Below are positions 15,656 through 25,989 of a DNA stretch of 64,000 bases, in pieces. Source of the stretch: Ralstonia sp. 25mfcol4.1 (GTDB lineage: Bacteria; Pseudomonadota; Gammaproteobacteria; Burkholderiales; Burkholderiaceae). The translations under genes and the position numbers were made by a program. The notes under the pieces are model-generated. The model saw nothing but the letters and a program-made list of their open reading frames with translations, was not told the DNA's origin and searched no databases. How positions within the stretch are numbered: position 1 is the first letter of the stretch; each line of letters starts with the position of its first letter. The stretch covers positions 1 to 64,000 of the forward strand of contig NZ_FNJO01000003.1 in assembly GCF_900104095.1 (NCBI RefSeq). Direction: 5' to 3'.

Positions 15656-16807
15656 TCAGCCCAGCCCGGCCGGCACCGGGTGGATAGGGATCACCGTGCG
15701 AGCGCCGCACTGGCGCAGCAGATCGCGCAGTTCCTTGATGACAGGGAACACCTCGTGGTTCCAGTCCTCGCCCTGGCGGTCATGGGCCGCCTGTTCCATC
15801 TCGACGATCTCGCGGTCTTCCTTGAAGATCCGCTCGGTGAACCACACCAGCAGCGGCCAGGCGGCATCCAGCAGCAGCGGAATGCCGGGCCGGCGGATCG
15901 ACAGCATGCCGAACGTGCGATTGGTGCGCTGGGCGGCGTCCAGCGGCACATAGACGATCCACAGGTCCATGACCAGCGTGCCGGACCCCGAACGGATCTG
16001 CAGCGTCTGGTACGGATAGCCGGTACGGACCGTCATCACGTCCTTGTTGTTCTGGCCGCCGTCCTTGCCGAACACCAGCGCCTCGCCCACCGGCTGCTTG
16101 CCGCCCTCGCGCTCGAACACATAGTCCACCTCGACAAAGTCGTCGCCACGGCGGCGGCCCAGCGAGCGCGCCCGCATCATGCCCATCTGCTTGCGGTGCA
16201 GGAACTGATGGTTCATGTCCATCAGGTTCTCGTGCATGAACGAATAGTGGCAGTTGACCGCGCGGCCCAGGCGGCGGGTCTTGTACTTGGGGTCCGACAC
16301 CGAGGCGAACTCGGGCAGCGGCTTCTGCTCGGCCAGCCCCGGATCGCCCGGAAACACGAAGATCAGCCCGGCCCGTTCCTGGCACGGGTAGGCGCGCACG
16401 CCGTTGGGCAGGCGTTCCTTGCCCAGGTACGGCACGTCGATGCAGCGGCCGGTGCAGTCGTAGGTCCAGCCGTGGTAGCAGCAGCGGATCGACTCGCCGT
16501 CCACCACGCCGGCATGCAGCGGCACCTGGCGGTGCGCGCAGCGGTCTTCCAGCGCGAACACCTTGCCGGTGGCCGTGCGCACCAGCACGATGGGGTCGCC
16601 GGCGAATGTCACGCCATGGGCGCGGCCGGCCTTGACCTCGCGCGACCAGGCCAGCGGATACCAGAAATCGGGATGGATGGGGACACGGCGCAGGTCTCGC
16701 GGCGGCGCGTCGGGCAACGCAGGAGATACGGGCGACGCGGAGCCGGCTGCGGCCGGGTCGGTGCCCTGATCGGAGTTACGGCGGTCTAGCGCAGACTCTG
16801 CATACAT
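15656..16807 (-). CDS. Rieske non-haem iron oxygenase, alpha subunit
   Basis: A 383-residue ring-hydroxylating oxygenase large subunit. The Rieske [2Fe-2S] cluster ligands are CAHRQVPLH (CxH, about residue 88) and CCYHGW (CxxH, about 108). The mononuclear iron site is NLMDMNHQFLH (about 196-206), with the two histidines four residues apart. Such enzymes need a reductase, which is not encoded next door. The substrate could be an aromatic acid, a methoxy-aromatic or a lipid-like molecule. The start at 16807 follows AAGGAG at good spacing; the longer reading would place the ribosome site inside the gene. Confidence 0.9.
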   Translation of the reverse strand: MYAESALDRRNSDQGTDPAAAGSASPVSPALPDAPPRDLRRVPIHPDFWYPLAWSREVKAGRAHGVTFAGDPIVLVRTATGKVFALEDRCAHRQVPLHAGVVDGESIRCCYHGWTYDCTGRCIDVPYLGKERLPNGVRAYPCQERAGLIFVFPGDPGLAEQKPLPEFASVSDPKYKTRRLGRAVNCHYSFMHENLMDMNHQFLHRKQMGMMRARSLGRRRGDDFVEVDYVFEREGGKQPVGEALVFGKDGGQNNKDVMTVRTGYPYQTLQIRSGSGTLVMDLWIVYVPLDAAQRTNRTFGMLSIRRPGIPLLLDAAWPLLVWFTERIFKEDREIVEMEQAAHDRQGEDWNHEVFPVIKELRDLLRQCGARTVIPIHPVPAGLG

Positions 16808-17115
16808 GCGGGACGTCTCCTTGGGTCCAGGCACTCGATCTCCGGCGCCCGACGTGGCGCGGCGGGAGACATCGGGCAGGAATCTTGCGAGTCTAACCCA
16901 ACGGCGGCGTCCGGTCTGTCAGCTTTTATCCGACTGGCGGCCCCCCTTGGCGCCAGCCGTTCGACCGGCCGCGTCAGCGCCGGCGCTGGCAGATCTCCGA
17001 AAGCATGAGAAGCATTCGGTCCACGCCCCGGACGGCTGATTTGCAACACACTTGCGGCGCCTTCCCAGCGAACGGCCTGTCTCGGGTTATCCTTTCAGGC
17101 TACTAAACTAGAGAC
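16808..17115. other. divergent intergenic region (Rieske / hybrid kinase)
   Basis: About 308 bases between two divergent genes, presumably with both promoters. I see no convincing sigma-70 pair, palindrome or RNA structure beyond the ribosome site of the Rieske gene. Confidence 0.4.
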
Positions 17116-19038
17116 ATGCCAGCCCCTCAGATCATGTCCCGTACCGCCCGCGATCCGGTGCCGCACCGCGACATCGGCGACGACGCCTCCTATCGCACGC
17201 TGGTCGAGTCGATCTACGACTACGCCATCTTCCGGCTTGACGCCACCGGGCACGTCATGAGCTGGAATGCCGGCGCCGCCCGCATCAAGGGCTACAGCCG
17301 CGACGAAATCCTCGGCCAGCATTTTTCGCGTTTCTATACCGAAGAGGCCAAGGCGCGCCACTGGCCCGACACGGAACTGGAAGCCGCCGCCCGGCTGGGC
17401 CGCTTCGAGGACGAAGGCTGGCGCGTGCGCAAGGACGGCACGCAGTTCTGGGCCAACGTGATCATCACCGCCCTGTACGACGATCACGGCAAGCTGACCG
17501 GCTTCGGCAAGGTCACGCGCGACATGACCGCGCAGCGCGCCACTGCCGAGGCGCTGCGCCAGAGCGAGGAAACCCTGCGGCTGCTGGTCGACAGCGTCAA
17601 GGACTACGCGATCTTCATGCTCGACCCGACCGGCCATGTCATCAGCTGGAACGCCGGCGCGTCGTACATCAAGGGCTACCGCCGGGACGAAATCGTCGGC
17701 CAGCACTTCTCGGTGTTCTACCCGCCCGACGACGTGGCCGCCGACAAGCCCGGCCGCCAGTTGGTCATCGCCCGCGACCAGGGCCGCGTGGAGGATGAAG
17801 GCTGGCGCGTGCGCAAGGACGGCTCGCTGTTCTGGGCCAACGTGACGATCACGGCGGTCTACGATGAAACGCGCGCCCTGCGCGGCTTTGCCAAGGTCAC
17901 GCGCGACATGAGCGAGCGCAAGCGGCTTGAGGAACTGGAGCAATCGGAACGACGCATGAACGAATTCCTGGCGACCCTTTCCCATGAACTACGCAACCCG
18001 CTGGCGCCGATCCGCAACGCGCTGACCGTCATGCAGATGCGCCCCGAGGACCCGCAGGCCATGCAGAAGAGCGTTGGCCTGGTCGAGCGCCAGATGTCGC
18101 ACCTGACGCGGCTGGTGGACGACCTGCTCGACGTGGGCCGCATCGCCGCCGGCAAGATCGACCTGCGGCTGGAGCCCGTTGACACGCGGGACATCATCGC
18201 CCTTGGCATCGAGGCCGCCGAACCGGCACTGGCGGCGAAGTCGCAGACCGTGACCGTGACCACCGACAGCCTGCCGCTGCCGCTGTACGCCGACCGTACC
18301 CGGCTGAGCCAGGTCATGCAGAACCTGTTGCTCAATGCATCGAAATTCTCGTCGCCGGGCGCGCAGATCGCCATCTCGGCGTCGGTGCGCCACCGCACGC
18401 TGGTGATCCAGGTCATCGACCACGGCCGGGGCATTGCGCGCGAATCGCTGGAATCGATCTTCAATCTGTTCGCACAGGAAGACCGGCCCGGCAGTACCGC
18501 GCAGGGCGGGCTGGGCATCGGCCTGTCGCTGTGCCGCTCGCTGGTGGAAATGCATGGCGGGTCGATTGCCGCCGCCAGCGAAGGCCCGGGGCTGGGCGCC
18601 ACGTTCACCGTCCAGTTGCCGCTGGCGCCTGCGGCCGAAACACCAAGCAGCAGCGGCGGCCCGGACCATGGCGGTGGCCACGAGCGCCGCGTGCTGCTGG
18701 TGGACGACAACCGCGACGCGGCCGACAGCATGTCGATCCTGCTGGAAATGTCGGGTCACCATGTGACGATCGCCTACGACGGCATGGAAGCCATCCACGC
18801 CGCCGCGCGGGTGCGGCCCGACGTGGCGCTGATCGATCTGGCCATGCCCGGCATGGACGGTTTCGCGGTCATCCACGCGCTGCGCGGCATGCCGGCGCTG
18901 TCCGGCACGCGCTACGTGGCACTGACCGGCTTCGGCCAGGCGTCGGACAGGGAGCAGACCGCCGCCGCGGGCTTCGATGTGCATCTGATCAAGCCGGTGG
19001 AACTCGATTTGCTGCTGAAGGTGATTGCCGGAGACTGA
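17116..19038 (+). CDS. PAS-PAS hybrid sensor histidine kinase
   Basis: A 640-residue cytoplasmic hybrid kinase. Two near-duplicate PAS domains with PAC motifs (about 26-140 and 152-270) share the words DYAIF, SWNAGA, IKGY and EDEGWRVRKDG. The HisKA H-box FLATLSHELRNPL follows (about 287), then the HATPase N/G boxes (NLLLNASKF, DHGRGIA, GLGIGLSL). A C-terminal receiver (about 520-638) has VDDN, phospho-acceptor aspartate in ALIDLAMPGMDG and LIKPVE. No transmembrane segment is visible, so the signal is cytosolic. The PAS pair looks like an internal duplication. No partner regulator is adjacent. Confidence 0.92.
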   Translation: MPAPQIMSRTARDPVPHRDIGDDASYRTLVESIYDYAIFRLDATGHVMSWNAGAARIKGYSRDEILGQHFSRFYTEEAKARHWPDTELEAAARLGRFEDEGWRVRKDGTQFWANVIITALYDDHGKLTGFGKVTRDMTAQRATAEALRQSEETLRLLVDSVKDYAIFMLDPTGHVISWNAGASYIKGYRRDEIVGQHFSVFYPPDDVAADKPGRQLVIARDQGRVEDEGWRVRKDGSLFWANVTITAVYDETRALRGFAKVTRDMSERKRLEELEQSERRMNEFLATLSHELRNPLAPIRNALTVMQMRPEDPQAMQKSVGLVERQMSHLTRLVDDLLDVGRIAAGKIDLRLEPVDTRDIIALGIEAAEPALAAKSQTVTVTTDSLPLPLYADRTRLSQVMQNLLLNASKFSSPGAQIAISASVRHRTLVIQVIDHGRGIARESLESIFNLFAQEDRPGSTAQGGLGIGLSLCRSLVEMHGGSIAAASEGPGLGATFTVQLPLAPAAETPSSSGGPDHGGGHERRVLLVDDNRDAADSMSILLEMSGHHVTIAYDGMEAIHAAARVRPDVALIDLAMPGMDGFAVIHALRGMPALSGTRYVALTGFGQASDREQTAAAGFDVHLIKPVELDLLLKVIAGD

Positions 19039-19108
19039 CGCGCCGCGCAGCGGCGGTTTGCTCCCCGGGCGGGCGGTTCGATTCTGGGCACTCGCGGGTT
19101 GTACTGCC

Positions 19109-19229
19109 TGCCCTCTCCCCCGACCCGTCTCCCATACATGGGAGAGGGGAGACAACCCGCAGGCATGGCAGTCTCCAACGGTTTGCTCCCCTCCCCCGCA
19201 GGGCGGGAGCGGGGCCGGGGGAGAGGGCA
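19109..19229. repeat. inverted pair of a dispersed GC-rich intergenic element
   Basis: Two copies of an about 45-bp element sit head to head. The first (about 19109-19155) starts GCCCTCTCCCCCGACC and contains TCTCCC/GGGAGA around ATACAT. The second (about 19182-19229) reads the opposite way and ends GCCGGGGGAGAGGGC. Such CCCTCTCCC...GGGAGAGGG sequences are common between genes in beta- and gammaproteobacteria and act as stem-loops at transcript ends. Here they separate a plus-strand kinase from the end of a minus-strand operon. Confidence 0.6.
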
Positions 19230-19250
19230 CGGCGCATCCAGCGCGAGACA

Positions 19251-19943
19251 TCATCCACCGGGCAGCGCCCACACCCGCCCGTCACCGACCGGATAGAGCC
19301 GCTCGCGTTGGCCCGCCCGCACCGTGGCGTGCCCTGTAAACGCACCGAACGCCGGCAGGATCATCCCCCGCTCCCCCACCACGAAGCACGGCAGCCGCAG
19401 CGCGTCGGCGCCCGTGCCGCGTAGCACGCAGGCCGGATGCAGGTGCCCGGCCAGCGCGTAGCCTTCGGCACGCGCGCCCGGTTCGTGGCACAGCGCGAAT
19501 GGCGGCGCCACCAGCGGTTCCGTCGCCACGGCGAAGCCCAGTTCGGGTGGCGGATCGCCGGCGTGCGTGTCGTGATTGCCCCGCACGAGCGTGCAGCGTA
19601 CGCGCGACGGCATGGCGCGGCGCCAGTCGTGCAGCGCCAGCAGCACCGACGCCGTGCGGGCCGCCCGCGCGTGCAGGAAATCGCCCAGGAACACCAGGTC
19701 CCGCGCCGGATAGCGCCGCGCCAGGCTCAGCAGGCGGGCCAGGTTGTCAGCCGTCGTGCCATGGGGCACGGGCTGGCCCAGCGCGCGGAACGCCGCCGCC
19801 TTGCCGATATGGACGTCGGCCACCAGCAGCATGGCCGCAGCCGGCCACCAGACCGCGTGCTGGGGCAGCAGCCAGACGGTCTCGCCGGCCAGCGTCACGG
19901 CCTGCGCCCCTGCTTCGTGCGGAGTCATGGCAGCCAGATTCAT
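19251..19943 (-). CDS. pdeM: ligase-associated metallophosphoesterase (MPE / PdeM type)
   Basis: A 230-residue calcineurin-like phosphoesterase, the last gene of a four-enzyme DNA-repair operon. Metal-binding motifs are complete: DVHIGK (D-x-H, about 43-45), GDFLHAR (about 87), GNHD (about 121), and the two late histidines CHE and GHLH. Orthologues in Pseudomonas putida are manganese-dependent DNA nucleases. Its start codon overlaps the helicase stop as ATGA. It probably processes DNA ends together with the helicase, ligase and exonuclease. Confidence 0.9.
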   Translation of the reverse strand: MNLAAMTPHEAGAQAVTLAGETVWLLPQHAVWWPAAAMLLVADVHIGKAAAFRALGQPVPHGTTADNLARLLSLARRYPARDLVFLGDFLHARAARTASVLLALHDWRRAMPSRVRCTLVRGNHDTHAGDPPPELGFAVATEPLVAPPFALCHEPGARAEGYALAGHLHPACVLRGTGADALRLPCFVVGERGMILPAFGAFTGHATVRAGQRERLYPVGDGRVWALPGG

Positions 19944-22639
19944 AGGAGCGGCAGCGGCTTCGACGGCTTGCGTGGCCGCCGGGGCCTGCGCGGCCCGGCC
20001 GGCCCGGCGTGGTCGGCCATGCCGAAGCGCGCCAGTTCGGCCACGCGCTCGGCGTCCACGGCGGGCGGGGTGTCGTGCATCGGCCCGCGGTAGGTGCCGG
20101 CCTTGCCGCCGGTTTCGTCCTCCGGCTGCGCGGCCGCCTGTTCCAGCTCCGCCAGCATTCGCGCGATGCGGTCGGCCAGCTTCTCGGTGCTGAGCTTTTC
20201 GCGCAGAAACTCCACGATCAGCGGAAAGGCCAGCGGCGACGGCCGTTGCAGCACGCGCAGGTCGAGCCGCCGCGTCGCCATGCGCCGCAGCGTGTCGGCC
20301 AGCCGGTGCGCGTCCAGTTCCTGCATCAGCACCTCGCGTTCGGCCTGGCCCAGCAGCAGGTTACCTGGGTCATGCTTGCGAAAGACCTCGTAGAACAGGC
20401 TCGACGATGCCTGCAGCTGCCGCGCGCTGTGATGCGCGCCGGGATAGCCCTGAAAGATCAGGCCGGCCACGCGTGCAATCTCGCGAAAGCGCCGCAGCGA
20501 CAGTTCCCCGGCGTTGAGGCTGCCCAGCACGTCGGCAGCCAGGTCGCGCTGGCGTTCTTCGGCCAGCACCTGTGGCAGCCACTGCGCCCAGTCCACCGGC
20601 GCCGACGCCAGCAGTTCCAGCCCGTAGTCGTTCACCGCCACCGAGAACGTGGCTGGCACCTTCTGGCCCAGCCGCCACGCCAGCAGACTGCCCAGCCCCA
20701 GATGCACCGAGCGCCCCGCGAACGGATACAGGAACAGGTGCCAGCCTTCGCGCGAATGCAGGCTTTCGGCCAGCAGCGTCTGTGGCGACGGCAGCGCCGA
20801 CCAGCGCGCCTGCAGCGCCACGATCGGCGCGATCAGCGGCAGTTCGGGCGTGGCGGCCGGGTCCAGCTCGCCTGCCTGCACGGCGTCGAGCGTGGTCACC
20901 ACGGCGTCGGCCAGTTCGGTCGACAGCGGCATCTTGCCGCCGTTCCAGCGCGGCACCGAGGGCCGCTTGCCCGTGGCGCGGCGCACGTAGGCCGTCATCT
21001 CCTGCACGCGCACCAGTTCCAGCAGGCGGCCGCCGAACAGGAAGCAGTCGCCCGGCGCCAGGCGCGCAATAAACCCCTCCTCCACGGTGCCCAGCGACGC
21101 ACCGCCGCTACCGGCGCGCGTCCAGAAGCGGACCTGCATCGATGCGTCGCTGACGATGGTCCCCACGCTCATGCGATGCCGCCGCGCCAGCCGGGCATCG
21201 GGCACGCGCCAGACGCCCGCGTCGTCGGGCATCGCCCGCCGGTAGTCCGGATACGCGGACAACGTAGGCCCACCCTGCCGCACGAACTCCAGGCACCAGC
21301 GCCATTCGTCGTCGGTCAGGTTGCGATAGGCCCACGCCTGGCGCACCTCGGCCAGCAGCGCGTTGGCCCGGAAGCCGCCGCCCAGCGCCACGGTCACCAG
21401 ATGCTGCGCCAGCACGTCAAGCGGCTTGTCGGGCGATTCGCGTGCCTCGATACGACCGGCCTGGATCGCAAGCCGCGCCGCCACCGATTCCACCACTTCG
21501 AGGCTGTGCGTGGGCACCACGGTCACGCGCGATGCGCGCCCCGGCGCATGCCCCGACCGCCCGGCCCGTTGCAGCAGCCGCGCCACGCCCTTGGGCGAGC
21601 CAATCTGCAGCACGCGTTCGACAGGCAGGAAGTCCACGCCCAGGTCCAGGCTCGACGTGCAGACCACGGCACGCAGCGCGCCATTCTTGAGGTTCAGTTC
21701 CACCCATTCGCGCACCGCACGGTCCAGCGAGCCGTGATGCAGCGCGATCTGCCCGGCCCAGTCCGGCCGCGCATCGAGCATGGCCTGATACCAGATTTCG
21801 GCCTGCGAGCGCGTATTCAGGAAGACCAGCGACGTGCTGCTGGACTCCAGTTCGCGCAGTACGTGCGGCAGCATCGACAGGCCCAGATGGCCGGCCCACG
21901 GAAACCGCCCGGCGGCATCGGGCAGCAGCGTATCGACGATCAGCGTCTTGGGCGTATGGCCGTGCACCAGTACGCGGCGGCGTTCCGGAACGCCGGCCAG
22001 CAGCACGTCGCGCGCATGGTCGAGATTGCCCAGCGTGGCCGACAGGCCCCAGACACACAGATCCGGCTGCCACGCATGCAGCCGTGCCAGCGCCAGTTGC
22101 ACCTGCACGCCGCGCTTGCTGCCGATCAGTTCGTGCCATTCGTCGACCACCACCAGCCGCACGCGGCCCAGCGCATCGCGGGCATCGGCCCGGGTCAGCA
22201 GCAGCGACAGGCTTTCGGGTGTGGTGACCAGCGCGGTCGGCAGCCGCCGGGCCTGGGCCGCGCGTTCGCTGCTGCCGGTGTCGCCGGTGCGCAGTGCCAC
22301 GGTCCAGTCCAGCCCCAGTTCCGCCAGCGGTGCCTGCAGCGCGCGCGTGGTATCGGCGGCCAGCGCCCGCATCGGCGTCAGCCACAGCACGGTCAGCGGG
22401 GGCGGCAGCGCGCCCGCCCGCGCCGGCGGCGCCGCGTAGGCGAGCAACGCGCCGAGCCACGCCGCATAGGTCTTGCCGGTGCCCGTGGTGGCATGCAGCA
22501 GCCCGCTCTTGCCCTCGCCGATGGCCTGCCAGACGGCGCGCTGGAAATCGAACGGCTGCCAGTGCCGTGCCGCGAACAGCGCCGGCAGCGATTCCACCAC
22601 CGGCGGGGCCTGGACGAACGGGGTGTCACCGGCGCTCAT
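19940..22639 (-). CDS. ligase-associated DEXH-box DNA helicase (Lhr-Core type)
   Basis: An 899-residue superfamily-2 helicase. Seen: Walker A TTGTGKT (about 50), DExH box DEWHEL (about 170), SATLGN (motif III), the motif IV-VI region with QRAGRSGH (about 375), then the Lhr-specific winged-helix and beta-barrel core. Length matches the Lhr-Core proteins that travel with MPE, ligase and exonuclease; long Lhr C-terminal domains are absent. It is an ATP-dependent 3'-5' translocase by family knowledge. I set the start at 22639, where ATG overlaps the ligase stop as ATGA. The frame stays open upstream, but only as a shadow of the ligase gene. Confidence 0.92.
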   Translation of the reverse strand: MSAGDTPFVQAPPVVESLPALFAARHWQPFDFQRAVWQAIGEGKSGLLHATTGTGKTYAAWLGALLAYAAPPARAGALPPPLTVLWLTPMRALAADTTRALQAPLAELGLDWTVALRTGDTGSSERAAQARRLPTALVTTPESLSLLLTRADARDALGRVRLVVVDEWHELIGSKRGVQVQLALARLHAWQPDLCVWGLSATLGNLDHARDVLLAGVPERRRVLVHGHTPKTLIVDTLLPDAAGRFPWAGHLGLSMLPHVLRELESSSTSLVFLNTRSQAEIWYQAMLDARPDWAGQIALHHGSLDRAVREWVELNLKNGALRAVVCTSSLDLGVDFLPVERVLQIGSPKGVARLLQRAGRSGHAPGRASRVTVVPTHSLEVVESVAARLAIQAGRIEARESPDKPLDVLAQHLVTVALGGGFRANALLAEVRQAWAYRNLTDDEWRWCLEFVRQGGPTLSAYPDYRRAMPDDAGVWRVPDARLARRHRMSVGTIVSDASMQVRFWTRAGSGGASLGTVEEGFIARLAPGDCFLFGGRLLELVRVQEMTAYVRRATGKRPSVPRWNGGKMPLSTELADAVVTTLDAVQAGELDPAATPELPLIAPIVALQARWSALPSPQTLLAESLHSREGWHLFLYPFAGRSVHLGLGSLLAWRLGQKVPATFSVAVNDYGLELLASAPVDWAQWLPQVLAEERQRDLAADVLGSLNAGELSLRRFREIARVAGLIFQGYPGAHHSARQLQASSSLFYEVFRKHDPGNLLLGQAEREVLMQELDAHRLADTLRRMATRRLDLRVLQRPSPLAFPLIVEFLREKLSTEKLADRIARMLAELEQAAAQPEDETGGKAGTYRGPMHDTPPAVDAERVAELARFGMADHAGPAGPRRPRRPRKPSKPLPLL

Positions 22640-24327
22640 GCGGCGTCCTTCGCTCCGTCCGCCGGCAACATCGCTTCGAGCGTATCGAGCGTGTCGGCAT
22701 CTTCCACCGGCTTGTCGGTGCGCCAGCGCAGCATGCGCGGAAACCGCACCGCAATACCGCTCTTGTGGCGGCCGCTGCGCGCGATGCCCTCGAAGCCCAG
22801 TTCGAACACCTGGCTCGGCGTGACGCTGCGCACCGGGCCGAACTGTTCCACGGTGGTGCGCCGCACGATCGCGTCCACGGCGCGCATCTCGGCATCGGTC
22901 AGCCCCGAATAGGCCTTGGCGAACGGCACCAGCGCGCGGTCGGGCGTGCCGGGCGGCGCGTTCCAGACCGCGAACGTGAAATCGGTATAGAGGCTGGCGC
23001 GGCGCCCATGGCCACGCTGCGCGTAGATCAGCACGGCGTCCACGGTGTAGGGGTCGATCTTCCACTTCCACCAGAGGCCAACGTCGCGCGTGCGCCCCGC
23101 GCCGTAGGCCGCATCGGCTCCCTTGAGCATGAAGCCTTCCACGCCCAGCGCGCGCGATGTGTCGCGCAACCGGGCAAAGTGCGGCCAGTCGTCGGCCTCG
23201 ACCAGCGGGCTCAGTTCCAGCGCCGGGTGGATGTGGTCGGCAACCACCCGGGCCAGTTGCGCACGGCGTTCGGCCTGCGGCCGGGCGCGCCAGTCCTGCC
23301 CCTGCCATTCCAGCAGGTCATACGCCATCAGGATGGCCGGCGCGTCGCGCAGCAGCTTCGCGCCCACGGTCTTGCGGCCGATGCGCTGCTGCAGCAACGC
23401 GAACGGCTGCACGCGGCCATCGATCCAGACGATGATCTCGCCGTCGAGCACGGTGCCGTCCGGCAGCCGCTGCGCCGCGTCCGACAGCTCCGGAAACCGC
23501 TCGGTGATCAGTTCCTCGCCGCGCGACCACAGCCACGTCCGGCCCTCGCGGCGCACCAGCTGGGCGCGAATGCCGTCCCACTTCCATTCCACCTGCCAGC
23601 GGGACGGGGCGCCGAGTACAGCGTCGAATTCCTCGACCGGCACCTGCAGCGGATGGGCCAGGAAGAACGGGTACGGCTGGCCGCCGCGCGCCAGATCGCC
23701 GCTGCCCGCTTCGCCTTCGGCCCGTTCCGGCCCGATCAGGGCCAGGAACCGCGCTGGCGTGGGCAGCGTGCGGATGTCCGTATAGCCGACCAGGCGCTCG
23801 GCCACGCGTTTCGGATCGATACCGGCCACCTCGCCCAGCGCCCGGGTGACCAGCAGCTTCGACACCCCCACGCGGAAGCTGCCCGTGATGAGCTTGAACA
23901 GCACCAGCCGGCCGCGCGCATCGAGCGGGCGCCACAGCGCGTCCAGCGCATCGTTCAGCACTTCGGGCGGCTGGCCGCGCGCCAGGTCGCGCAGCGGCAG
24001 CACGCGCTGCTCGACCCACTCGGCCAACCCGGCCGTGTCGACATGATCGGCGTCGGGCAGCAGCAGCGCGATGGTCTCGGCCAGGTCGCCCACGGCCTGG
24101 TAGCTTTCCTCGAACAGCCATTCGGGCAGCCCGGCCGCCCGCTGCGCCAGCGCGCGCAGCGCGGCCACCGGCACGATCTGGCGCGGCTTGCCGCCCGACA
24201 GGAAGTAGACCGCCCACGCGGCGTCGGCCGGCGCCGCGCTGCCGAAGTAGCGCGCCAGCGCCGCGAGCTTGGCCTTGCTCGACGTGGTGCCGTCGAGTTC
24301 GCTGTAGAGATCGGCAAACGCCTTCAT
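22636..24327 (-). CDS. ATP-dependent DNA ligase (cluster-associated)
   Basis: A 563-residue ATP-dependent DNA ligase. The adenylated lysine lies in the KxDG motif ([12 protein letters not shown], about residue 222). Motif III (DGEIIVW), motif IV (EGFMLKG) and motif V ([18 protein letters not shown]) follow, with an OB domain at the C-terminus. The first 200 residues are an all-helical DNA-binding domain. It seals nicks independently of the housekeeping NAD-dependent LigA and belongs to the ligase-associated DNA damage response set. It overlaps both neighbours by ATGA. Confidence 0.93.
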   Translation of the reverse strand: MKAFADLYSELDGTTSSKAKLAALARYFGSAAPADAAWAVYFLSGGKPRQIVPVAALRALAQRAAGLPEWLFEESYQAVGDLAETIALLLPDADHVDTAGLAEWVEQRVLPLRDLARGQPPEVLNDALDALWRPLDARGRLVLFKLITGSFRVGVSKLLVTRALGEVAGIDPKRVAERLVGYTDIRTLPTPARFLALIGPERAEGEAGSGDLARGGQPYPFFLAHPLQVPVEEFDAVLGAPSRWQVEWKWDGIRAQLVRREGRTWLWSRGEELITERFPELSDAAQRLPDGTVLDGEIIVWIDGRVQPFALLQQRIGRKTVGAKLLRDAPAILMAYDLLEWQGQDWRARPQAERRAQLARVVADHIHPALELSPLVEADDWPHFARLRDTSRALGVEGFMLKGADAAYGAGRTRDVGLWWKWKIDPYTVDAVLIYAQRGHGRRASLYTDFTFAVWNAPPGTPDRALVPFAKAYSGLTDAEMRAVDAIVRRTTVEQFGPVRSVTPSQVFELGFEGIARSGRHKSGIAVRFPRMLRWRTDKPVEDADTLDTLEAMLPADGAKDAA

Positions 24328-25418
24328 GGCGTGCCCTCCCCGGCCGGTGCGTCCGCCGTGGCTGGGTCGGGCGCCGGCTCCGCGGCGGCGCCGGTGGCAT
24401 CGTCGTCGTCGCCAAACTCGGTGCGGAAGCCCTGCGCGTCAAGGCCCTGCTCGCACAGGTAGCGCACCATGACCGGCACGTTGCCATGGGTGACGATCAC
24501 GCGCGCCGCGCCCGTGGCGGCAATGGCCGACAGCAGTCCTGGCCAGTCCGCGTGGTCGGACAGTGCAAAGCCGCGGTCCACGCCGCGCCGCCGGCGCGTG
24601 CCGCGCAACTGCATCCAGCCGCTGGCAAACGCGTCGGACGCCTCGCCAAAGCGCCGCAGCCAGGTGGATCGCTGCGCCGATGGCGGCGCCAGCACCAGCG
24701 CCCGGCGCAGGGCCGGGCTGCGCGCGGGCAGGTCCGCGGTGGTCATGGTCGGGGGTAAGGCCACGCCGGCTTCTGCGTAAGCGTGATTCAGCGCGGTCAT
24801 CGCGCCATGGGTAACGATCGGCCCGGGCATGGCCAGCGCCGCGCCGGCATGGCGCATCAGCCCGTTCAGGATGCGCTGGGCCTTCCCGAATGCGTAGCAG
24901 TACAGCACGCTGGCCCGGCCCGCCGCCGCGTTGTCCTGCCACCAGCCGAAGATCTCGGCCATCAGCGCGGCTTCGCGCGGCCAGCGGTAGATCGGCAGGC
25001 CGAACGTGCTTTCGGTGATGAACGTGTCACAGCGCACCGGTTCGAACGGCGCGCAGGTGCCCTCGGGCTCGACCTTGTAGTCGCCCGAGGCTACCCAGAC
25101 CTGGCCGCCGTGTTCCAGCCGCACCTGGGCGGAGCCCAGCACGTGGCCGGCCGGATGCAGGCTCAGGGTCACGCCATGGTGGGTGATGCGCTGACCGTAC
25201 GGCAGCGTGTCCAGCGATATCCCCGGCAGGCGTGCCAGCAGCACGCCCCGGCCCGGTTCGGCGCAGAGGTAATGGCCGTTGCCGGGGCGGGCATGGTCCG
25301 CATGGGCGTGCGTGATGACGGCCCGCGCCACCGGCCGCCAGGGGTCGATATGGAAGTCGCCGGCGGGACAGTACAGCCCTTGCGGCGTTGCCACGATCAG
25401 GTCCGATGTCGCGTCCAT
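24324..25418 (-). CDS. ligase-associated exonuclease (metallo-beta-lactamase fold)
   Basis: A 364-residue MBL/beta-CASP nuclease-type protein, upstream partner of the ligase. The zinc motif HAHADH is intact (about residue 34), with downstream GDYKVEPEGTCAPFEP, the strand FGLPIYRWP, and the LSDHADW and THGN motifs near the C-terminus. It resembles the SNM1/Artemis and CPSF73 nuclease group. I use the ATG at 25418; a GTG at 25430 would add four residues. The last 25 residues are Ala/Glu/Pro-rich and look disordered. Translation is coupled to the ligase by ATGA overlap. Confidence 0.9.
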   Translation of the reverse strand: MDATSDLIVATPQGLYCPAGDFHIDPWRPVARAVITHAHADHARPGNGHYLCAEPGRGVLLARLPGISLDTLPYGQRITHHGVTLSLHPAGHVLGSAQVRLEHGGQVWVASGDYKVEPEGTCAPFEPVRCDTFITESTFGLPIYRWPREAALMAEIFGWWQDNAAAGRASVLYCYAFGKAQRILNGLMRHAGAALAMPGPIVTHGAMTALNHAYAEAGVALPPTMTTADLPARSPALRRALVLAPPSAQRSTWLRRFGEASDAFASGWMQLRGTRRRRGVDRGFALSDHADWPGLLSAIAATGAARVIVTHGNVPVMVRYLCEQGLDAQGFRTEFGDDDDATGAAAEPAPDPATADAPAGEGTP

Positions 25419-25436
25419 CCTGATATCCACCCTGAT

Positions 25437-25709
25437 TCAGCCGGGGGCGCGCTCCTGGCCGGAGTTGCCGCCATGCTGGGCGCGGTCGGCCTTGGCCTGG
25501 CCGCGAATATTGAGCACGGCCAGCGCGAACTGCAGCGCCACCAGCGCCCAGGCGCCCGTATGCCATCCCCAGCCCACCCACATCGCGTTGCTGACCAGGA
25601 AGCCCCAGAATCCCGCCTTGCGGCGGCGCGCCGATTCGCTGCCCACCAGCCAGGTGGCCAGCACGGTCACAGCCATGGCGGGCCATTGCAGCGCATCAAG
25701 CCAGTCCAC
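25437..25709 (-). CDS. small integral membrane protein
   Basis: A 90-residue protein with three hydrophobic segments (LDALQWPAMAVTVLATWLVG, WGFLVSNAMWVGWGWHTGAW, ALVALQFALAVLNIRG) and a charged tail. The segment containing FLVSNAMWVGWG resembles small YgjV/DUF-type membrane proteins seen in many proteobacteria. The function is unknown to me. A GTG at 25709 is chosen, preceded by AAAGGAGG at ideal spacing; an in-frame GTG at 25715 is too close to that site. It ends 18 bases before the exonuclease start and may be the first gene of the repair operon. Confidence 0.65.
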   Translation of the reverse strand: MDWLDALQWPAMAVTVLATWLVGSESARRRKAGFWGFLVSNAMWVGWGWHTGAWALVALQFALAVLNIRGQAKADRAQHGGNSGQERAPG

Positions 25710-25895
25710 AGTCACCCCTCCTTTGTCCGATGCTACAGACTAGACAGGGGCGCGGGGCGCCGTCAGCCGGGGCGGTCCCGTTCCAGTGTCGGCGCATTCT
25801 CACAACGGCACCGGTGTTACCGATAAGGCGTTTGCTCCCGGCTGCCGTGGGCAACGCCGATTTTGGTTGTCCCGTCAATCAGCCGGACGCCGATA

Positions 25896-25922
25896 GTGTG
25901 AGCTATCAATCTCTCCTAGAAT
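25896..25922 (+). promoter_or_regulatory. candidate promoter/operator of the rsb operon
   Basis: A TAGAAT -10 element (25917-25922) lies about 67 bases before rsbR. Just upstream is GTGTGAGCTATC (25896-25907), whose outer bases form a GATAG/CTATC inverted repeat (25892-25907). The identical 12-mer occurs at 31909-31920, beyond the other end of the operon. No good -35 is visible, which suits an activator-dependent promoter. Confidence 0.4.
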
Positions 25923-25989
25923 GGGTTGGGATCCCTATCCGCCGACGCAGTCCTGCGCCGGCCACCCCCAACCCATCATAGCGACGCCC

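Noticed and set aside
20009..22912. A 967-codon open frame opposite the Lhr helicase
   Set aside because: It is antisense to a complete, motif-bearing helicase. The His/Gln/Arg/Ala-rich composition is typical of a mirror frame in GC-rich DNA.
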